NCBI RefSeq assembly: GCF_958295425.1
Contig: NC_081141.1
Location: 16,627,087 to 16,691,086 of the forward strand
Reading direction: 5' to 3'
DNA length: 64,000 bases
From: Solea solea
Lineage: Eukaryota; Chordata; Actinopteri; Pleuronectiformes; Soleidae
Positions 47,526-60,429 of the stretch are shown here, piece by piece; the first letter of the stretch is position 1, and each line of letters starts with the position of its first letter. Under the pieces are notes generated by a model, which searched no databases, was not told the origin of the DNA, and worked only from the letters and a program-made list of their open reading frames with translations. The position numbers were made by a program, and so were the translations under genes.

Positions 47526-49530
47526 TTGTGATTTTGTCTGGCAAACTGATAATTGGGTAAAAAAGTTGTTATTTTTTAGAGCAGTTTTTGGTAGAAAGTT
47601 TTTTTCTTTATCAGATAAATCAGGTCTAGGGATAGAAGGTGCTGCATGCTGTGTAGACTGTAAAGCCCCTGTGGCAAATTTATTTTCCTAAATAACATTG
47701 ACTTAAATATTTTCTTTTGAATTCACTTCCAAGTAAGAAGATGAGATAAAAAAAAAAAAAACACCTTTCTTTTTGTATCTCATGATTCACTCCACCAAAA
47801 GGTGTATGCTACCGTTTCCTTTGTGGCAATTAAATAACATTATCATATGCAGGAAACGCAAGTCCCCCCATGCTCTCCCTTCATTCTCTCATATTTTTCC
47901 ATAAATTGTCAAGGAAACCTGGACACAAACCAGCTTCAAGGCCTGGTAATGAGTGTATTTTTACTGGCTCAGACGCTGTCCAGAAGATATTAGCTGTGTA
48001 GGAAATGTGCTGAATATTACAGGGCCCACAGTCCCGGGCCAAGAAAGACAGTTGGTGTAAACCCCAGACTGCCTTGCGGCTGCTATCTCTGAAAATGTCA
48101 AAGCTTTGGTCTCTAAGTCTCCTCTGTTCTGCTATGGCTCCAGGTTGGATGTGGTGAGCTGACTGGGTTGGCTGTCCAGCTTGCTGAGTCATCATGGTAA
48201 TTCAATGTGACTAAGGACTGAAGGGTCAACTCTTGATACCCAACCCAGTCTACAGGAGGGGTTTAGGCCCTGTCTCATTATAAAGGGGGGTGAGCACTTT
48301 GCCAGAGCGGTGCAACGACGACTCACTATCACAGTTTTCTTGATGGCTATTATATAACAATGGCTATTGTTTGGGCAAAATTGAACACATAAGCATTATG
48401 TACATGCATGCTGACATGTGCACCTCGTAAATATGTGATTCCAGATGTGAAATGACTGCGGCGCACATCGTCAACAAGGCTCAGTGACATATTAATTCAG
48501 AGTCAAGATACTTATAATCCCACAAATGGGATTAGTTTTGAGGTAACCCATTTTCACGAAGACTAAAATGGAGTCGGCCGTTAATCCCCAGACCTGCGAG
48601 CTCACGGTGCCACATTCCGCACATGCTGTGCAAATGAGGCTGCAAATGTGCTCGGCTGGTATTGGAGCAGTTACCTGTTGTTTCTCGATATGCTGCGTCA
48701 TGCAGGAATGTGGCTAATGATCCAAAGGGGGGGGGGGGAATAGAATAAAGAGCAGTCTGTAGCATCTCATTACGCCCCTCTTTCATTATCATATCCCGGC
48801 TAATTTATACTTTATGGTGATTTCTACTCTGTTTTCAGATAAGAAATATGTTCCTACAGTGATGCCCAACCACTGGCCTCAACCAAAGCAGCTACGAGGT
48901 GATGGAGGATGAGGATGAATCACCCTGCACGGGCGGGGAAAAATAACATGACTCAAATGAACTGCCACGTTCAAATCCTGCTTGGTCTTGTAGGGTCATA
49001 TAAGCGCACATTATAACTCTTAAAGTTGTCTCCTTGTAATCACCAACAGAAGGGGAAAAAATAACATGAAATGCTCTTGGCTGAAATTCTGACATCTCAC
49101 ATCCACGCCTCTTGTGATTTCTCGATGAATGCTTGGAAACGCCGGGGACTGTGGTAGGTTCAAAGTTCATTCTCTCACTCATGCCAAAGAAAGTACACAT
49201 CAGACCAAGAAGTGTGTGGTGAAACCCAAATCCCCACACTCCAGCTCTTGGTTTGCTAACTTTATGAGATAGCTTTAATATGACGTATTTGACAAACGTT
49301 TTGTGTCCTACATAGAATATCTTGTAACAACAGCAGTGCTCCCAAAGTACGATATATGATTTCTACATCAAAGGCTAGAGAGCTTCACGGTAATTATTCA
49401 CTCACCCTGAAACCCTTTTAAAGCTATTAGAAAACCTCTAAATGCAACAATAAATAGAAAAAAGACCTAAAAGGAGGCCTGAAGAAAACTACTGACTGTT
49501 ACAGTATAATAATGACAATGCAATACCAGC
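47526..49530. other. Intergenic, no gene recognised
   Basis: Unique sequence. The block 48480-48720 (CATATTAATTCAG, AATCCCACAAATGGGATTAG, TGTGCAAATGAGG) is a candidate non-coding element; its two GGGATTA-type sites (ATAATCCCAC and GGGATTAG) are Otx/Pitx-like cores in inverted orientation. A G12 run lies near 48727-48738. Confidence 0.4.
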
Positions 49531-49876
49531 CAATCCGTGGGTGACAGTCACAGAAAAAACGCGAGATGGATCGTGCTGAGGTTCTGGATGTTACGTCTCT
49601 TCACTTCCACTCTCGTTCTACCCCCAACAAAGCTCAGTGTCCCCCGTCGTGCCCATTCCCAGGGCTCGACGGCGGGGCGCTTTGCAGGCGGAGAGGGGGG
49701 CGTCGCCTCCACCCCGGGTATACACCCCCACCGGACTCTCCCGCTGCCACACTCACACCCTCTGACCACAGGCGTTTCTGTTAATGCCCTATTATACGGC
49801 GTCTCCTTCTACTTCGGGTCAGCGTATAAATGCAGCAGTAATCGGACTATGTATGCAGTAGGCATTCTCCCGGTAT

Positions 49877-50105
49877 GTTAGTCCGACTAAGACTAGCTCG
49901 ATTTTAGTCAGACTAAAGTGTTTATGTAAGAAAACCAAATTTGTTCTTTCATTATTTGAAAAATCTTACTCTGACAGTACTGTATTGTACAGTAAGTATA
50001 TTGTATTTGTTGAGAATCAATAAATAAAAAGTGATAAAAAAAGAAAACCAAATTATGGTCTTAGTCTGACTGGAATAGGACTTTTAACGTGCATGTAAAC
50101 AAACT
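49877..50105. mobile_element. Probable MITE with TTAGTC/GACTAA palindromes
   Basis: The left part has gtccgactaagac and the perfect palindrome TTAGTCAGACTAA (49904-49916). The right part has ggtcttagtctgactgg and cgtgcatgtaaac. The halves are roughly inverted, and the centre is AT-rich with AATAAA. No target duplication was established. Confidence 0.4.
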
Positions 50106-50640
50106 AAATTTACTTCTATATCCTTATAATTCTTTATTGCTTGCATGCAGCAGTAAATATTGTATTACTTAATCCAATGACATTTCCATTTCAGCAGTGC
50201 TGACGTAGAGGGAATTGAGTGAACTTCCTTCCACAGTCCAATGTGTTTGAAATCAGACTTTTGTAACAGAGTGTCTGATTTATGGTCTGAACATGAAGAA
50301 ATGAGGGAATGAATAAAATACTTTTCCCTGTTGTGTCATAATGGACAGTGTACGGCTTAGCGAGTGGCTTTTGCTATAGAAAGAGCATGTCCTCGTCCCC
50401 ACTCCGAGAGGCAGCTCCGCTCTGAATGTTCTCTGCACGCTTCCGAGATACAAGATTAGACAGCTGCATGTCAGACTCTTTGTCCTTCGTTAACAAGTTT
50501 AATTTGTGCCTCATTCTGTTTCCATCTCTTTCAGGTTCTCAGACAATCATTCTGGCCCCCACTGGGCTTGGAAGAATCATCATGCTGGCATCCATATTTG
50601 CACCATCTGTGATGGAGTGAGTCTGTGGTTATGAATCCAT

Positions 50641-50661
50641 CACACACACACACACACACAC
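50641..50661. repeat. (AC)n microsatellite
   Basis: Ten AC units; a second (AC)n run is at about 50771-50790. Confidence 0.93.
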
Positions 50662-51730
50662 TCAGACTCACAGCGACACATGCATTCACACAAATGTACA
50701 TACAAAAAAAACGGAAACAATACTGCTTTTATTTGCATCACACAGACCCACAAGCAGACAAATCAATGAAACACACACACACACACACACAAACAAACAC
50801 ACACCTGCAGCCAACAGCTATAATCCTCATTCTCACCTAATCCCTGAATCCCTTAACTAATTTGTGTGGAAAAAACCACAACAAATGAGATGATAGCATT
50901 TCCTGATGTAGTGACTGATTTGCCGAACCCAAGCCGACTCCTGATTGCGAAACAGTCTGCTGATATTCCCTGATAGCGGTGACCCTTAAAGCATGGCACA
51001 GCTGCTCGGGCACTGTGTTTTTGCAGTAGTGCGGTTCATCCCTGGTTCTGATACTCACATATACAGTAGCTAATATGCACTACCGCCTCATCCATCTCTC
51101 TGTCGCACTGCTCTGTTGCTCACAGCCCTAAAGGATCTTTAAAAAAAAAAAAAATCATTTCAAACACTTTGGAACAGGGCCATTAGATTGCAGACATCCG
51201 CAATGTCTCCCACTGTATTTACTGCAATAAAACCATTGAACGTACTGTATGTTATCAGAGGAAGCTGAAGGGAGTCACTGTTAAATCCCCTCCCTCGCAC
51301 TGCAGATGGAATGAGTGAAATGATCCGTTGGTGGTTATACTGTAGGGCTAAATTAGTGAACATATTTGACTCTCAGTGTATTTATGCCGGTAAAACAAAT
51401 GGAACAGACGAGTACTGTTTGGATGGATAATCCCAGTCACTGGCCATTGATCATCTGATTTTGTTCCATTAGATTTTACTGCTGAATTATTTTAGCGTTT
51501 GCCTCCAAAATAAAAGTCATAGCCGTCCAGTCCAGATTTCGATTTTCCTCAAAAACCACTCATGCAGTCGACTTCAGATGTACGGCAAGCGTATTGATGA
51601 GGAAGTTCATGATAAAGCTTCAATTTCTTCCAAAAATGGATTAACGCAAGCCAAGCAGTTGATGGCCACTGCACTAGGGGATTAAAAACCATGCATAAAA
51701 AAGTGCATACTTGTCTCTGAGATAGTTTAA

Positions 51731-52356
51731 AGGTGACATCGAATGCTGGTATAGCACATATATGTTAGTTATGGAGGTCTACTTACATATATTAACTTGT
51801 TTTCATGGTTAAAAACCTCCCAGTCGCTGCAAACGAGCCGATCAAAATATCTCCTCACTGACGCTCTCGTCAGCCGCGCTGTTTCAGACCAAAACCACAC
51901 CCCCAGAACGTGGACTGTGTTGTGATTGGCCAGCCAACGAGAGCTTTCCCACTGTCCTGTGATTGGCCAGGTACCTGGAAGTGACGGAATTGGTAGGCCA
52001 GCTCTCAGATACACAGCTCCCCCTCTGGCACGGTGGATGCTCTGCATCTCAGCAGCTACAACGAGAGTAGTTCTTCTTCTTCTGCGGTTGAATGTACGCA
52101 ACCAGATGTGCCCGGACTAGTGCCCGCACCAGGAGGCGCTACGGTGGTGAGAGGAGTGGGGAGGTTTCCTGATGACATCATCAGCATAGGGAAGTGCCGA
52201 TCCGCTTTGCAGAGCCCAGGAAAACAATACAACACTATTTTCTCAGCAGTGGCTGAACTGTTTGTTCTGAAACTTTAGGGTTTCATAAACGAGGTAATGA
52301 CGCAGATACACACACACAAACGCAGCGTTAATTGGAGCTTCCGGTCTATGTCGCCT
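51731..52356 (+). mobile_element. Kolobok-like TTAA element, copy 1 (626 bp)
   Basis: The element is flanked by TTAA at 51727-51730 and 52357-52360. Its ends are AGGTGACATCGA and, from the right, AGGCGACATAGA (reverse complement). TTAAAGG-type ends with TTAA duplication fit the Kolobok superfamily (as in T2-type MITEs). Inside are two inverted CCAAT boxes (ATTGG at 51925-51929 and 51962-51966). An 81-codon frame follows at 52033-52278, starting MDALHLSSYNESSSSSSAVE. A near-identical copy sits inverted at 57843-58413. Confidence 0.72.
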
Positions 52357-52360
52357 TTAA

Positions 52361-53500
52361 AGCGTCCTAGGTATTCTCTGTTCCAACAGCGTGTGCTAAC
52401 TATCTTTACCAACCTGTGTGAGTAAGTCCAACCACACATTTTTTGCGCGTCACGCCACTACAACAGCAAACACACCGCAGTGCCTGAAAACTGAACACTA
52501 TCACGAGGCAACCTTAAACCCCACAGCTGAGCCTAAACGGTTCCCAGTAGAAGTTTGTGAAAGCCTCTCGGAGTGTCTGTAAATCTGGCAGATGTAATTC
52601 TCTCCTTCTGAGCAATTCACGACCTCCTTTCGCACAGAATCCTTTTCCATTTGTGATGATGTTACCGTGGTAGTCATTGCCGTACCCCATACTGTGCAGG
52701 GCCTCGAGCAGGAGCGCAGCTATAATGCTGCTGCGGGACGCTCTGCCTTCCTGTACAGCTGTCAGCAGAGTAGATGTTCTGAGACGTGCGCATGGAAGTG
52801 AAGGCAGTTATTAAAGAGGGAATTAAATAATGACTTCTCCGTGGCTATTCCACCATCATCAGTTCCGAGGCGACAGAGGTGGACCGACAACCAACTTTAA
52901 TCTTGAGAACCCGCGAATCCACATTCGCGTAGCCTTCCTCGATCTGACAGACGCCACCCTGGGGGGAAACAGTGACACGTCGGCCGTGTGAATATTCATC
53001 TGGGGGAAAACAGCTGGCCTGGTCGGTGTTAAAAGCTCTTTAAAAGATAGAAGCATGGGGAAACAGAGGGCACCATCAAAGACACGGATCGCAATCACAG
53101 AGAGCAAGCAGCCGAGGTGTTGAGAGAAGGGCCTCTCGAGACAAGAGGCGGAAAAGAGTAGACCTGCATTTTTATGCGATGTGGCAGCAGACAAAACTGT
53201 GATCTTGACCACCACAGGGTTGTGACTCCGCTTTCAAAACGGTAGTTTAGATTGTAAAGCAGTGGCAGACAGTCACACAAGAGGGATTTTAAACAACACA
53301 GGCTCACAAAGTTCACACCAGGCAAGCCATGCAAAAAAATAAAAAATAAAAATACTCCTCCTCATTTAAAAGGCGTCTTAAATGTTTTCCCCCTATTGTT
53401 TTTGTTTAGACTTCCCCTCTTTCGGTCGAACAAAGGAAATTCTTGCGATCGCACAAGCACAATGTCTCCCTTTTTTGTCTTTAATAACACTAGAGTCTAA
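52361..53500. other. Intergenic, no gene recognised
   Basis: Unique sequence of mixed composition. A - strand frame at 52859-53215 (118 codons) has no recognisable similarity and no splice-site support. Confidence 0.4.
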
Positions 53501-53535
53501 TAACCTAGTCTTTCGCATGGAATTCGCTCCACTCT

Positions 53536-53735
53536 GTGTTTCCTCCCACAGTCCAAAAACATGCAGATTTGGAGATTAGGCAAATTGGACACTCTAAAAT
53601 GACCATGAGTGTGAGAGTGAATGGTTGTTTGTATTCTCTGTGATGGGCTGGCGACCCGTCCAGGGTGTACCCTAACCCTAACCCCCTAATGTGGAGGATA
53701 AAGCGGTAGAAGATGAGTGAATGAGTGAGTGAATC
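53536..53735 (-). mobile_element. Dispersed teleost repeat, second copy
   Basis: The reverse complement reads cttctaccgctttatcctcc, gacgggtcgccagcccatcac, gagtgtccaatttg and tttttggactgtgggaggaa. It matches the repeat in the efna5 3' UTR at 23020-23330 in the opposite orientation. It ends in gagtgaatgagtgag simple sequence. The tract ccctaaccctaacccc at 53670-53685 belongs to this repeat. Confidence 0.65.
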
Positions 53736-54515
53736 TAGTCTTTCCCCTTTGTAAATTGGGGCTTTGATTTTACACATGGGGAAATGTCAGGACAATCAAT
53801 TATCTGGAAACAGTCCTCTACTTGAACTTGTATGTGATGTCAGGGTGCACAGGACTCCTCCACCAATCAGGGCTGAGAAAGTGCAGAGGGTCAGTCAATG
53901 GAGCCGAATGGACAAATGAGTGAAAGACATTCATTCATTCATTCATTCGGCCCCACAAATAGATAACTTCAAACGTGGGAGTAGAGCGGCTATGATTCAG
54001 AAGAAATGATCTCGACGTGTCAACTCCTTTAATTGCCAGCTATTGTGGTGTGAGGGGCTTTTTTAGTTTTTTTCAAGAAAAAAATGATTCATGTTCGCCT
54101 TTATATGCTAGAATGAGCATACATATTAGCATTCTGACCTTGGCCTCCTCCACTCTCTGGGAACAATCACAGCTCAATTAAACCCCAGCCACAGATACAT
54201 ATTGTGCCAAATAGCCAGCAACCAATGGAGGCTTTCAATGTAATAGGATTATTTTATTATTTTTTTTTAGGTGTCATGTAACTTCCAGCATACAGGCTTT
54301 AATGGCTTTAATAAATATGCAAATTCTTATTATAAAAGCTGATGATGTTGCATCACTAATATTTCAAAGTGTTTCAAGGCTGACTAAGTTCATTTCTCAC
54401 CTGCTCCTCTCTCGCGTTGTTGCGTGCAATTGCTGTTAAGACCCTCAAGGATCACTGACTTGAATCTAAGACCATTTTTCACAAGGCTGTCAATAAAGTT
54501 TAATATTTATTTAGT

Positions 54516-54556
<41 letters not shown>
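54516..54556. repeat. (AT)n microsatellite
   Basis: About 28 bases of AT repeat, then atacatatacatata. Confidence 0.93.
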
Positions 54557-55270
54557 TTATAAATGCTGTGCACAAAACCAAATGGATTGAATAAGATGGA
54601 GATATAAAATAAACAAAGTGTGTTGGCATGTGTGAATCCCTTGAAGAACATTAAATTCCATGGTCCATTACTAGGAAATGTTTTTGGTCGCAACAATTTC
54701 ACAGTTAGTCAGCCCATTTAACCCATGGAACCTTGGGCTCAAAACAAACCAACAACCAACTCTGTATGAAACAAAAAGCCTCCTCCAGACTCGCTTTTCT
54801 ATTAGGTTTCCATATCGCCTTTCATTTGAAAAATAAATCACAGTTTTGCATATGGGAGCAGCTTTCTGTTCGTCCAATGTCTAAATCATTACGCTGCTTT
54901 ATTCTAAAATACCTTTGTTTGGGTGTTTACGGAAGATAATCCTTTTTACCTGTTTTCTATAGCATTCCTACGTTGCTATTAGGAAACGATTTCGGATACT
55001 GGAACAACAATTTGGATAAATGTAATTTGTTTTGGAATTGCAACATATGAATTCCTTATGTCACGCTCCATTTCCCCCCCCCCCCGAGTCTCTTCTTCTT
55101 CTTCTTCTCTCCGTACAGTGTGTGCCCATCTGCAGGAAACAAGATTGTTTGCGATGTGTCTGTCTGTGTTTTGCGTGCATCCATATGCTTGTGGTTATGA
55201 CTTGTGTTTCCTAAGGTTACTGAGACTTTGCCAGACGTTTAAATAAAATACTGCGTTGATGTGGCGGCTC

Positions 55271-55291
55271 AGAGAGAGAGAGAGAGAGAGA
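55271..55291. repeat. (AG)n microsatellite
   Basis: Ten AG units. Confidence 0.93.
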
Positions 55292-56605
55292 CGCTCACAG
55301 GAGGTAACCACAGCAGAGGAGTCTCAGTTACTACATGAACAGAAAGCTGAAAGTCTATGTTGGTGTTGAATAGGATTCCAGCGACAGTAAATCCATGCTC
55401 TCACCAGGATTCTTGCTGTACAGCCCTTCTCTAAACCAAACTGGAACACGTCGGCAGCTTAAAATACATCCATCCATCCATCTATGAAAGCCACCACAGT
55501 TCTGGTGTTGCCAGAGGTTATGTGGTAATATGCTGAACTCACTAGTGAGCAGACAGAAGCCGGTGGGCACATTCAGACCTTCGTGTCCACTCCTGTACCT
55601 TGTACTGTCATTCATCCATCCCAACACATTTACTTCAACAATCTGCCTTTTTCCTTCCTGTGTGTGTCTGTGCTTCTTCTTCTTCACCCCCACCACCACA
55701 CACTTCTCCTGCATTTGACCATTCCAGCTGCCATTTAAGCCGCTGAAATATGACGTCTGGTGGCTCTCGTGATTTACGGACCCCAAAAGTGGAAATGCCC
55801 GCGATGAATCATGAAAATGCATTTCCCAATTTACATTATACAGGAGACTCCATGCTCACGGGGAGATTTACACCGCCATTGCTCTCCCATTTCCTGCCTC
55901 TGTCTTCCTCTTGCACCCCTCTCTATGTGCCAATTCGTTTCCTCCGCTCCACTCATTGACATTCACACGAGCATTGTGTATTTCACATTTGCCGGTAAAA
56001 GCCGACCATTCCTCATGTCCGTGTCACGGACGGCAGTGGATATCAGGAGCACCTTGTTGAATTATCTGGAAGGTTTGCTGATGTTAAAATTTGATTCGTT
56101 TACAAATCCCTCACGGAATCCTTAAGGACATGCGTCTCACAATGAGATCACTGTGCGGGCTTAGAATCCGTACGGCTCGCATTCTCGGCTGTTGTTGTGC
56201 GAGACTGTGGCAATTATGTTGCCGTTTGAAGCGCAAGGCTTCAATCCCTACAGTCCACAACACAAGGTTTCCATTTCACTTGTCCTTGTTACAACTCGGA
56301 GGCATTTACATACCAATTAACATCAAAAGAGAGATGGCTCTGCAACTGATTTAGACGTACACATCCCAGGTTGAGGCTTTGTGTTGTTCTTTTGTCCACT
56401 CGTCGGTTTGTTGTGGGCGAGTTCACCTGGCCGCGATCAATGTAAGCTGTTGACCAACTAATCGTCATGTAATAGCTCGACATAAACCTTGAAACACGTG
56501 CAAAACAAGTGGTTATGCCATTACAGGAGAGCTCTTATGCCAATTGCAATTTAAAGTCAGTGGCTGGGTTCGGTTTAAGAGTTGCTGTTGATTTGACAGT
56601 CGTCG

Positions 56606-56884
56606 GGTTTCCATTACCCCCTAGAAATGGGCAAAACCTAAATATCACAATAAGAAAAATAAGGTGAATCATAAGGTGGTTTTTCACGGATTTACACATT
56701 TATACGGCACCAACGTCACCGGATATTGACTTCTGCTTTTGGTCTTGTGGAAAGAGACGTTACGAGAATGATGGCCTCTACACAAAACACCCTTCAATGG
56801 AAACACCTGCAAGTAGCAATTGTACTTTGTCCAAATTTTTGAAATATCGCTTTTATTTTGCAAAAAAAAACTGTCATTGAAACA
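56606..56884. mobile_element. Probable MITE, about 280 bp
   Basis: The left end GGGTTTCCATTAC and the right end GTCATTGAAAC (reverse complement GTTTCAATGAC) are inverted. Internal motifs ttcaatggaaacacctgcaa and gaaatatcgcttttattttgc are familiar from teleost repeats. No target duplication was identified. Confidence 0.45.
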
Positions 56885-57842
56885 CAGTGAGAGCAGAAAG
56901 TTTATCCAGGAAAGAAAATTGGATTAGTTCCTAAGGTTTGCCCCATGAGGCCAGCACCCACATACTGTATTTCACTGTGCATTCCAAATCCTAGCGTCTC
57001 TTTTGTGTTATTAATAACATATCTGCCAAATCAGTACCATTCAGGGGAACTGCAAGGATTGCATGACTTTTAAACACAATCTTCATTACAGTGCAGTGCG
57101 TCATTCCTGTAATACATGTGAATGTGTGCTCCGATTTACTTTCTCTCCCTTTCTTCTCTGGATCTGTCACTCATTGGCTTTTCACTTTCTCGCTTCCTGT
57201 CTGTTTCCTTTCAGAGGAAAATTATTTAGGAAACGGCAAATTCATGCACATTCAGCCTGGATGAGAGTGGAAGCGCTCCTTACGGGAGTCAATCAGAGTT
57301 CCGATTGGTCTCAAGAAGAACTGTCAGAGATACAACAGCGGTACACTAAGTGGTTACCTAGCAACTGATGACCAATATCACTACCTTTGATGGTAATTCT
57401 GCAGCTCAAGGGTTGCCTCCGGGGTTCCTAACGAATTGTGATTTGTGTACAGCACAAAAAAATAAGGTTAACATCATGAGTTGAATTTTGAGTTGAAGAC
57501 AACACTGAAAAATCAGATGGTTAAAAAACATGGGTATTTTGAAGGCTCGCAAATGGGAAGAATTCCTCCTGGTGCTGTCACTGGAGAGGGAGGGAAAGGC
57601 AAAGAAGGAGCATGAGGGAGCAAGCAGCAGCTGAAACAGCAGAGAGTTTCTGAAAGCCCAACAGAACATTGCACAGATGAACCCTACTGCAAATGATGAT
57701 TCAATAATTTTAATACTGGAAACTTGATCTTGGAAAACACTGTGGTCACTAAAGGTAACCACCGCGTGGTTGGTAGGACTCATTATTTGATTATTTTACT
57801 CTTCTCAAACAGTGTATTTCGTTTTAGCCTCATTTTTGTTAA

Positions 57843-58413
57843 AGGCGACATAGACCGGAAGCTCCAATTAACGCTGCGTTTGTGTGTGTATCTGCGTCAT
57901 TACCTCGTTTATGAAACCCTAAAGTTTCAGAACAAACAGTTCAGCCACTGCTGAGAAAATAGGGTTGTATTGTTTTCCTGGGCTCTGCGAAGCGGATCGG
58001 CACTTCCGTATGCTGATGATGTCATCAGAAATCCTCACCACTCCTCTCACCACTGTAGCGCCTCCTGGTGCGGGCACTAGTCCGGGCACATCCGGTTGCG
58101 TACATTCAACCGCAGAAGAAGAAGAACTACTCTCGTTGTAGCTGCTGAGATGCAGAGCATCCACCGTGCCAGAGGGGGAGCTGTGTATCTGAGAGCTGGC
58201 CTACCAATTACGTCACTTCCAGGTACCTGGCCAATCACAGGACAGTGGGAAAGCTCTCGTTGGCTGGCCAATCACAACACAGTCCACGTTCTGGGGGTGT
58301 GGTTTTGGTCTGAAACAGCGCGGCTGACGAGATAACCATGAAAACAAGTTAATATATACAAGTAGACCTCCATAACTAACATATATGTGTGATACAAGCA
58401 TTCTATGTCACCT
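57843..58413 (-). mobile_element. Kolobok-like TTAA element, copy 2, inverted (571 bp)
   Basis: Flanked by TTAA at 57839-57842 and 58414-58417. It is a near-identical copy of 51731-52356 in the opposite orientation. Over the shared 246-bp frame (58164 down to 57919) I count 8 base differences, 6 of which change the amino acid. About 55 bp near the 5' side is missing relative to copy 1, close to 58330. The separate TTAA pair shows an independent insertion and not a segmental duplication. Confidence 0.72.
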
Positions 58414-58417
58414 TTAA

Positions 58418-60100
58418 GAAAATAAATCATCAGTTGAAAAGCACAATTTATTTGCAGTAAACAAGCATCACATACTAATACTATGACTCAGCTCAGCTTC
58501 CTTGATGAGAAGAAAAGGCTCTAAGGTCTAAATGAACGCCATACAACCACACAGCTCCTCATCTCAGTACCTGAAACAAGCTTGTTCTAGCCACTGAACT
58601 GTGACTCGAGCATTCCTTGTTCCTCTTGGGTCAGACTGGCCTCATTCTTTGTTTGCCCCCTTTTTCTTTTCTTTTCTTTTTTTTTTTGCCAGGAAATGAC
58701 TGCAGTTTAAGTGGAAGTGCCTAACAGCTGGTAGCTGCGATCCATAAACAGAAGATGGAGGCCCTGATTGGAGCAGCACACTGTGCAACGGCAAGCTAGG
58801 GTTTCAGTCGTCAGCCCCGGCGTGTAAATCACACAGTGTAGGGGAAACAGGAGCCAGATGGTTATTCACCTCCCAGCTTTGTGTATGTGGTCACATGAGC
58901 GAGTGCGAGCTTGTCCACGTTTGAATATTCAAGCCCTACCAGGTATTGCGTGTCCGCACACAATATGTATATGTATGTTGATCCGCGTGCAGATCTTCAA
59001 ATACTTATGCAGGAGGATGACAGGGGAAAAAAAACAACTCACATATAAACATAGAGTTTGGTTTGGCACAGTTTGAAACAGTAAAGGAGGGAGTGACGCT
59101 TTCCTGCCATTAGTCCCACAGACTGGAAGGAACAAAATCCCTTGTTTGCTTTTTCAAATGACCGGCATAACAACGTCCCGCGAGGTTACGCGTTCAAATG
59201 TAATAGTCGAGGTCATTTACAAGTTAGTGTGTGTGTGTGTGTGTGTGTTTGTGTTCTGGCATCACTTAATGTGCTTTAACATCACGGGGTATTCGTATGG
59301 GGGTCAAACGAACAAGATTTTTATCACCATTCTACAGCTTTCCCCTTAATGTTAAGGGTCTACTGCTGAAGACCACTTAATGCAAATATGATCTGCAAGA
59401 GGATGCAGCTAAACGGCATCATTTGTATAACTTACACTATTTTGGCCCACATTATAATGTCATAAAGAGGGAAAACCCCAGCCTATAAATCCTGGATTCA
59501 AGGGTATGAAATTCACCGTTTAACGTCTACATTCATCTTTTACACGTAAAGTATTACTGTACATTTTGACTGCATCCCATAATATGATCGGACAGCCTAC
59601 ATGTGCACTAGCAAACATCTCTCTTGTTGCCTTTTGATGAAACTAGAAAATCAGCAACGCTGAGCAGAAGAAGACGTCTGACAAGCAGGTGCACAGTCTG
59701 CGTTTGTGACTCCAAATAATATCTTTGAATTGACAAATGCACTGCTCGACTCTGCTCTAACCGGTGCTTTCATCGAACTCTAATTGGCCGGGACAGTCAG
59801 TGTATCGGTCGCCCTGTCCAGTCTCATGGAGTGTGAAGAGAGGAGATGAATATTGAAGGGGAAAGGCAGAGATAATGCTGGTGATGGAGGTTGGCTAAAC
59901 GCTGACAGGACAACCCAATAGAGGGGAAACGGACAACTGACAAGACTCCAGCCATCTGAGCAGATCGAGGGTTATGGACCCAGAGGTGAGATCAATCAGC
60001 ATTAGTCAAAAGAGATCAATACAAAGCGGTTTACATTGTTAGAGTGGCAAACTTCCTGTAGAGGCCAAGTACTGGATATGTTGTTGGTTTACTCTGTGTG
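58418..60100. other. Intergenic, no gene recognised
   Basis: Unique sequence with a (TG)n run at 59227-59248. No coding exon with splice-site support was seen on either strand. Confidence 0.4.
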
Positions 60101-60105
60101 TGTAT

Positions 60106-60425
60106 TAGAGCTGAAACAATTAATAGATGAATCGATTTTTAATCGATTACTAAATGAATCGACAACTATTTTGATAATTGATTAATCGGTTCCAAGCTTT
60201 TTTCATGATTAAAACCTTCTTAAAAGTGAGTATTTTCTTAATTTCTTTGCTCTGGATAACAAAGAAATCATTCAAATTGAATCATTGGACAAAACACGAC
60301 ATTTGAGAACATCATTTCCAGGTTTTGACGAACACCGCTCAACATGTCGTAATATTTTATGGACCAAACGAGAAAATAATCGACAGCTTCATCGATTATG
60401 AGAATAATTGCCGGTCGCAGCTCTG
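60106..60425 (-). mobile_element. hAT-type MITE (copy 2, inverted), 320 bp
   Basis: Starts TAGAGCTGAAACAATTAATAG and ends GGTCGCAGCTCTG. Its reverse complement matches the MITE at 34213-34517 through the interior (gtgttcgtcaaaacctgga, atttctttgttatccagagc). The 8-bp flanks gtgtgtat (60098-60105) and gcgtgtgt (60426-60433) agree at 6 of 8 positions. Confidence 0.72.
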
Positions 60426-60429
60426 GCGT

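Noticed and set aside
53670..53685. ccctaaccctaacccc tract
   Set aside because: It is part of the inverted dispersed repeat (53536-53735), and only about two and a half units long.
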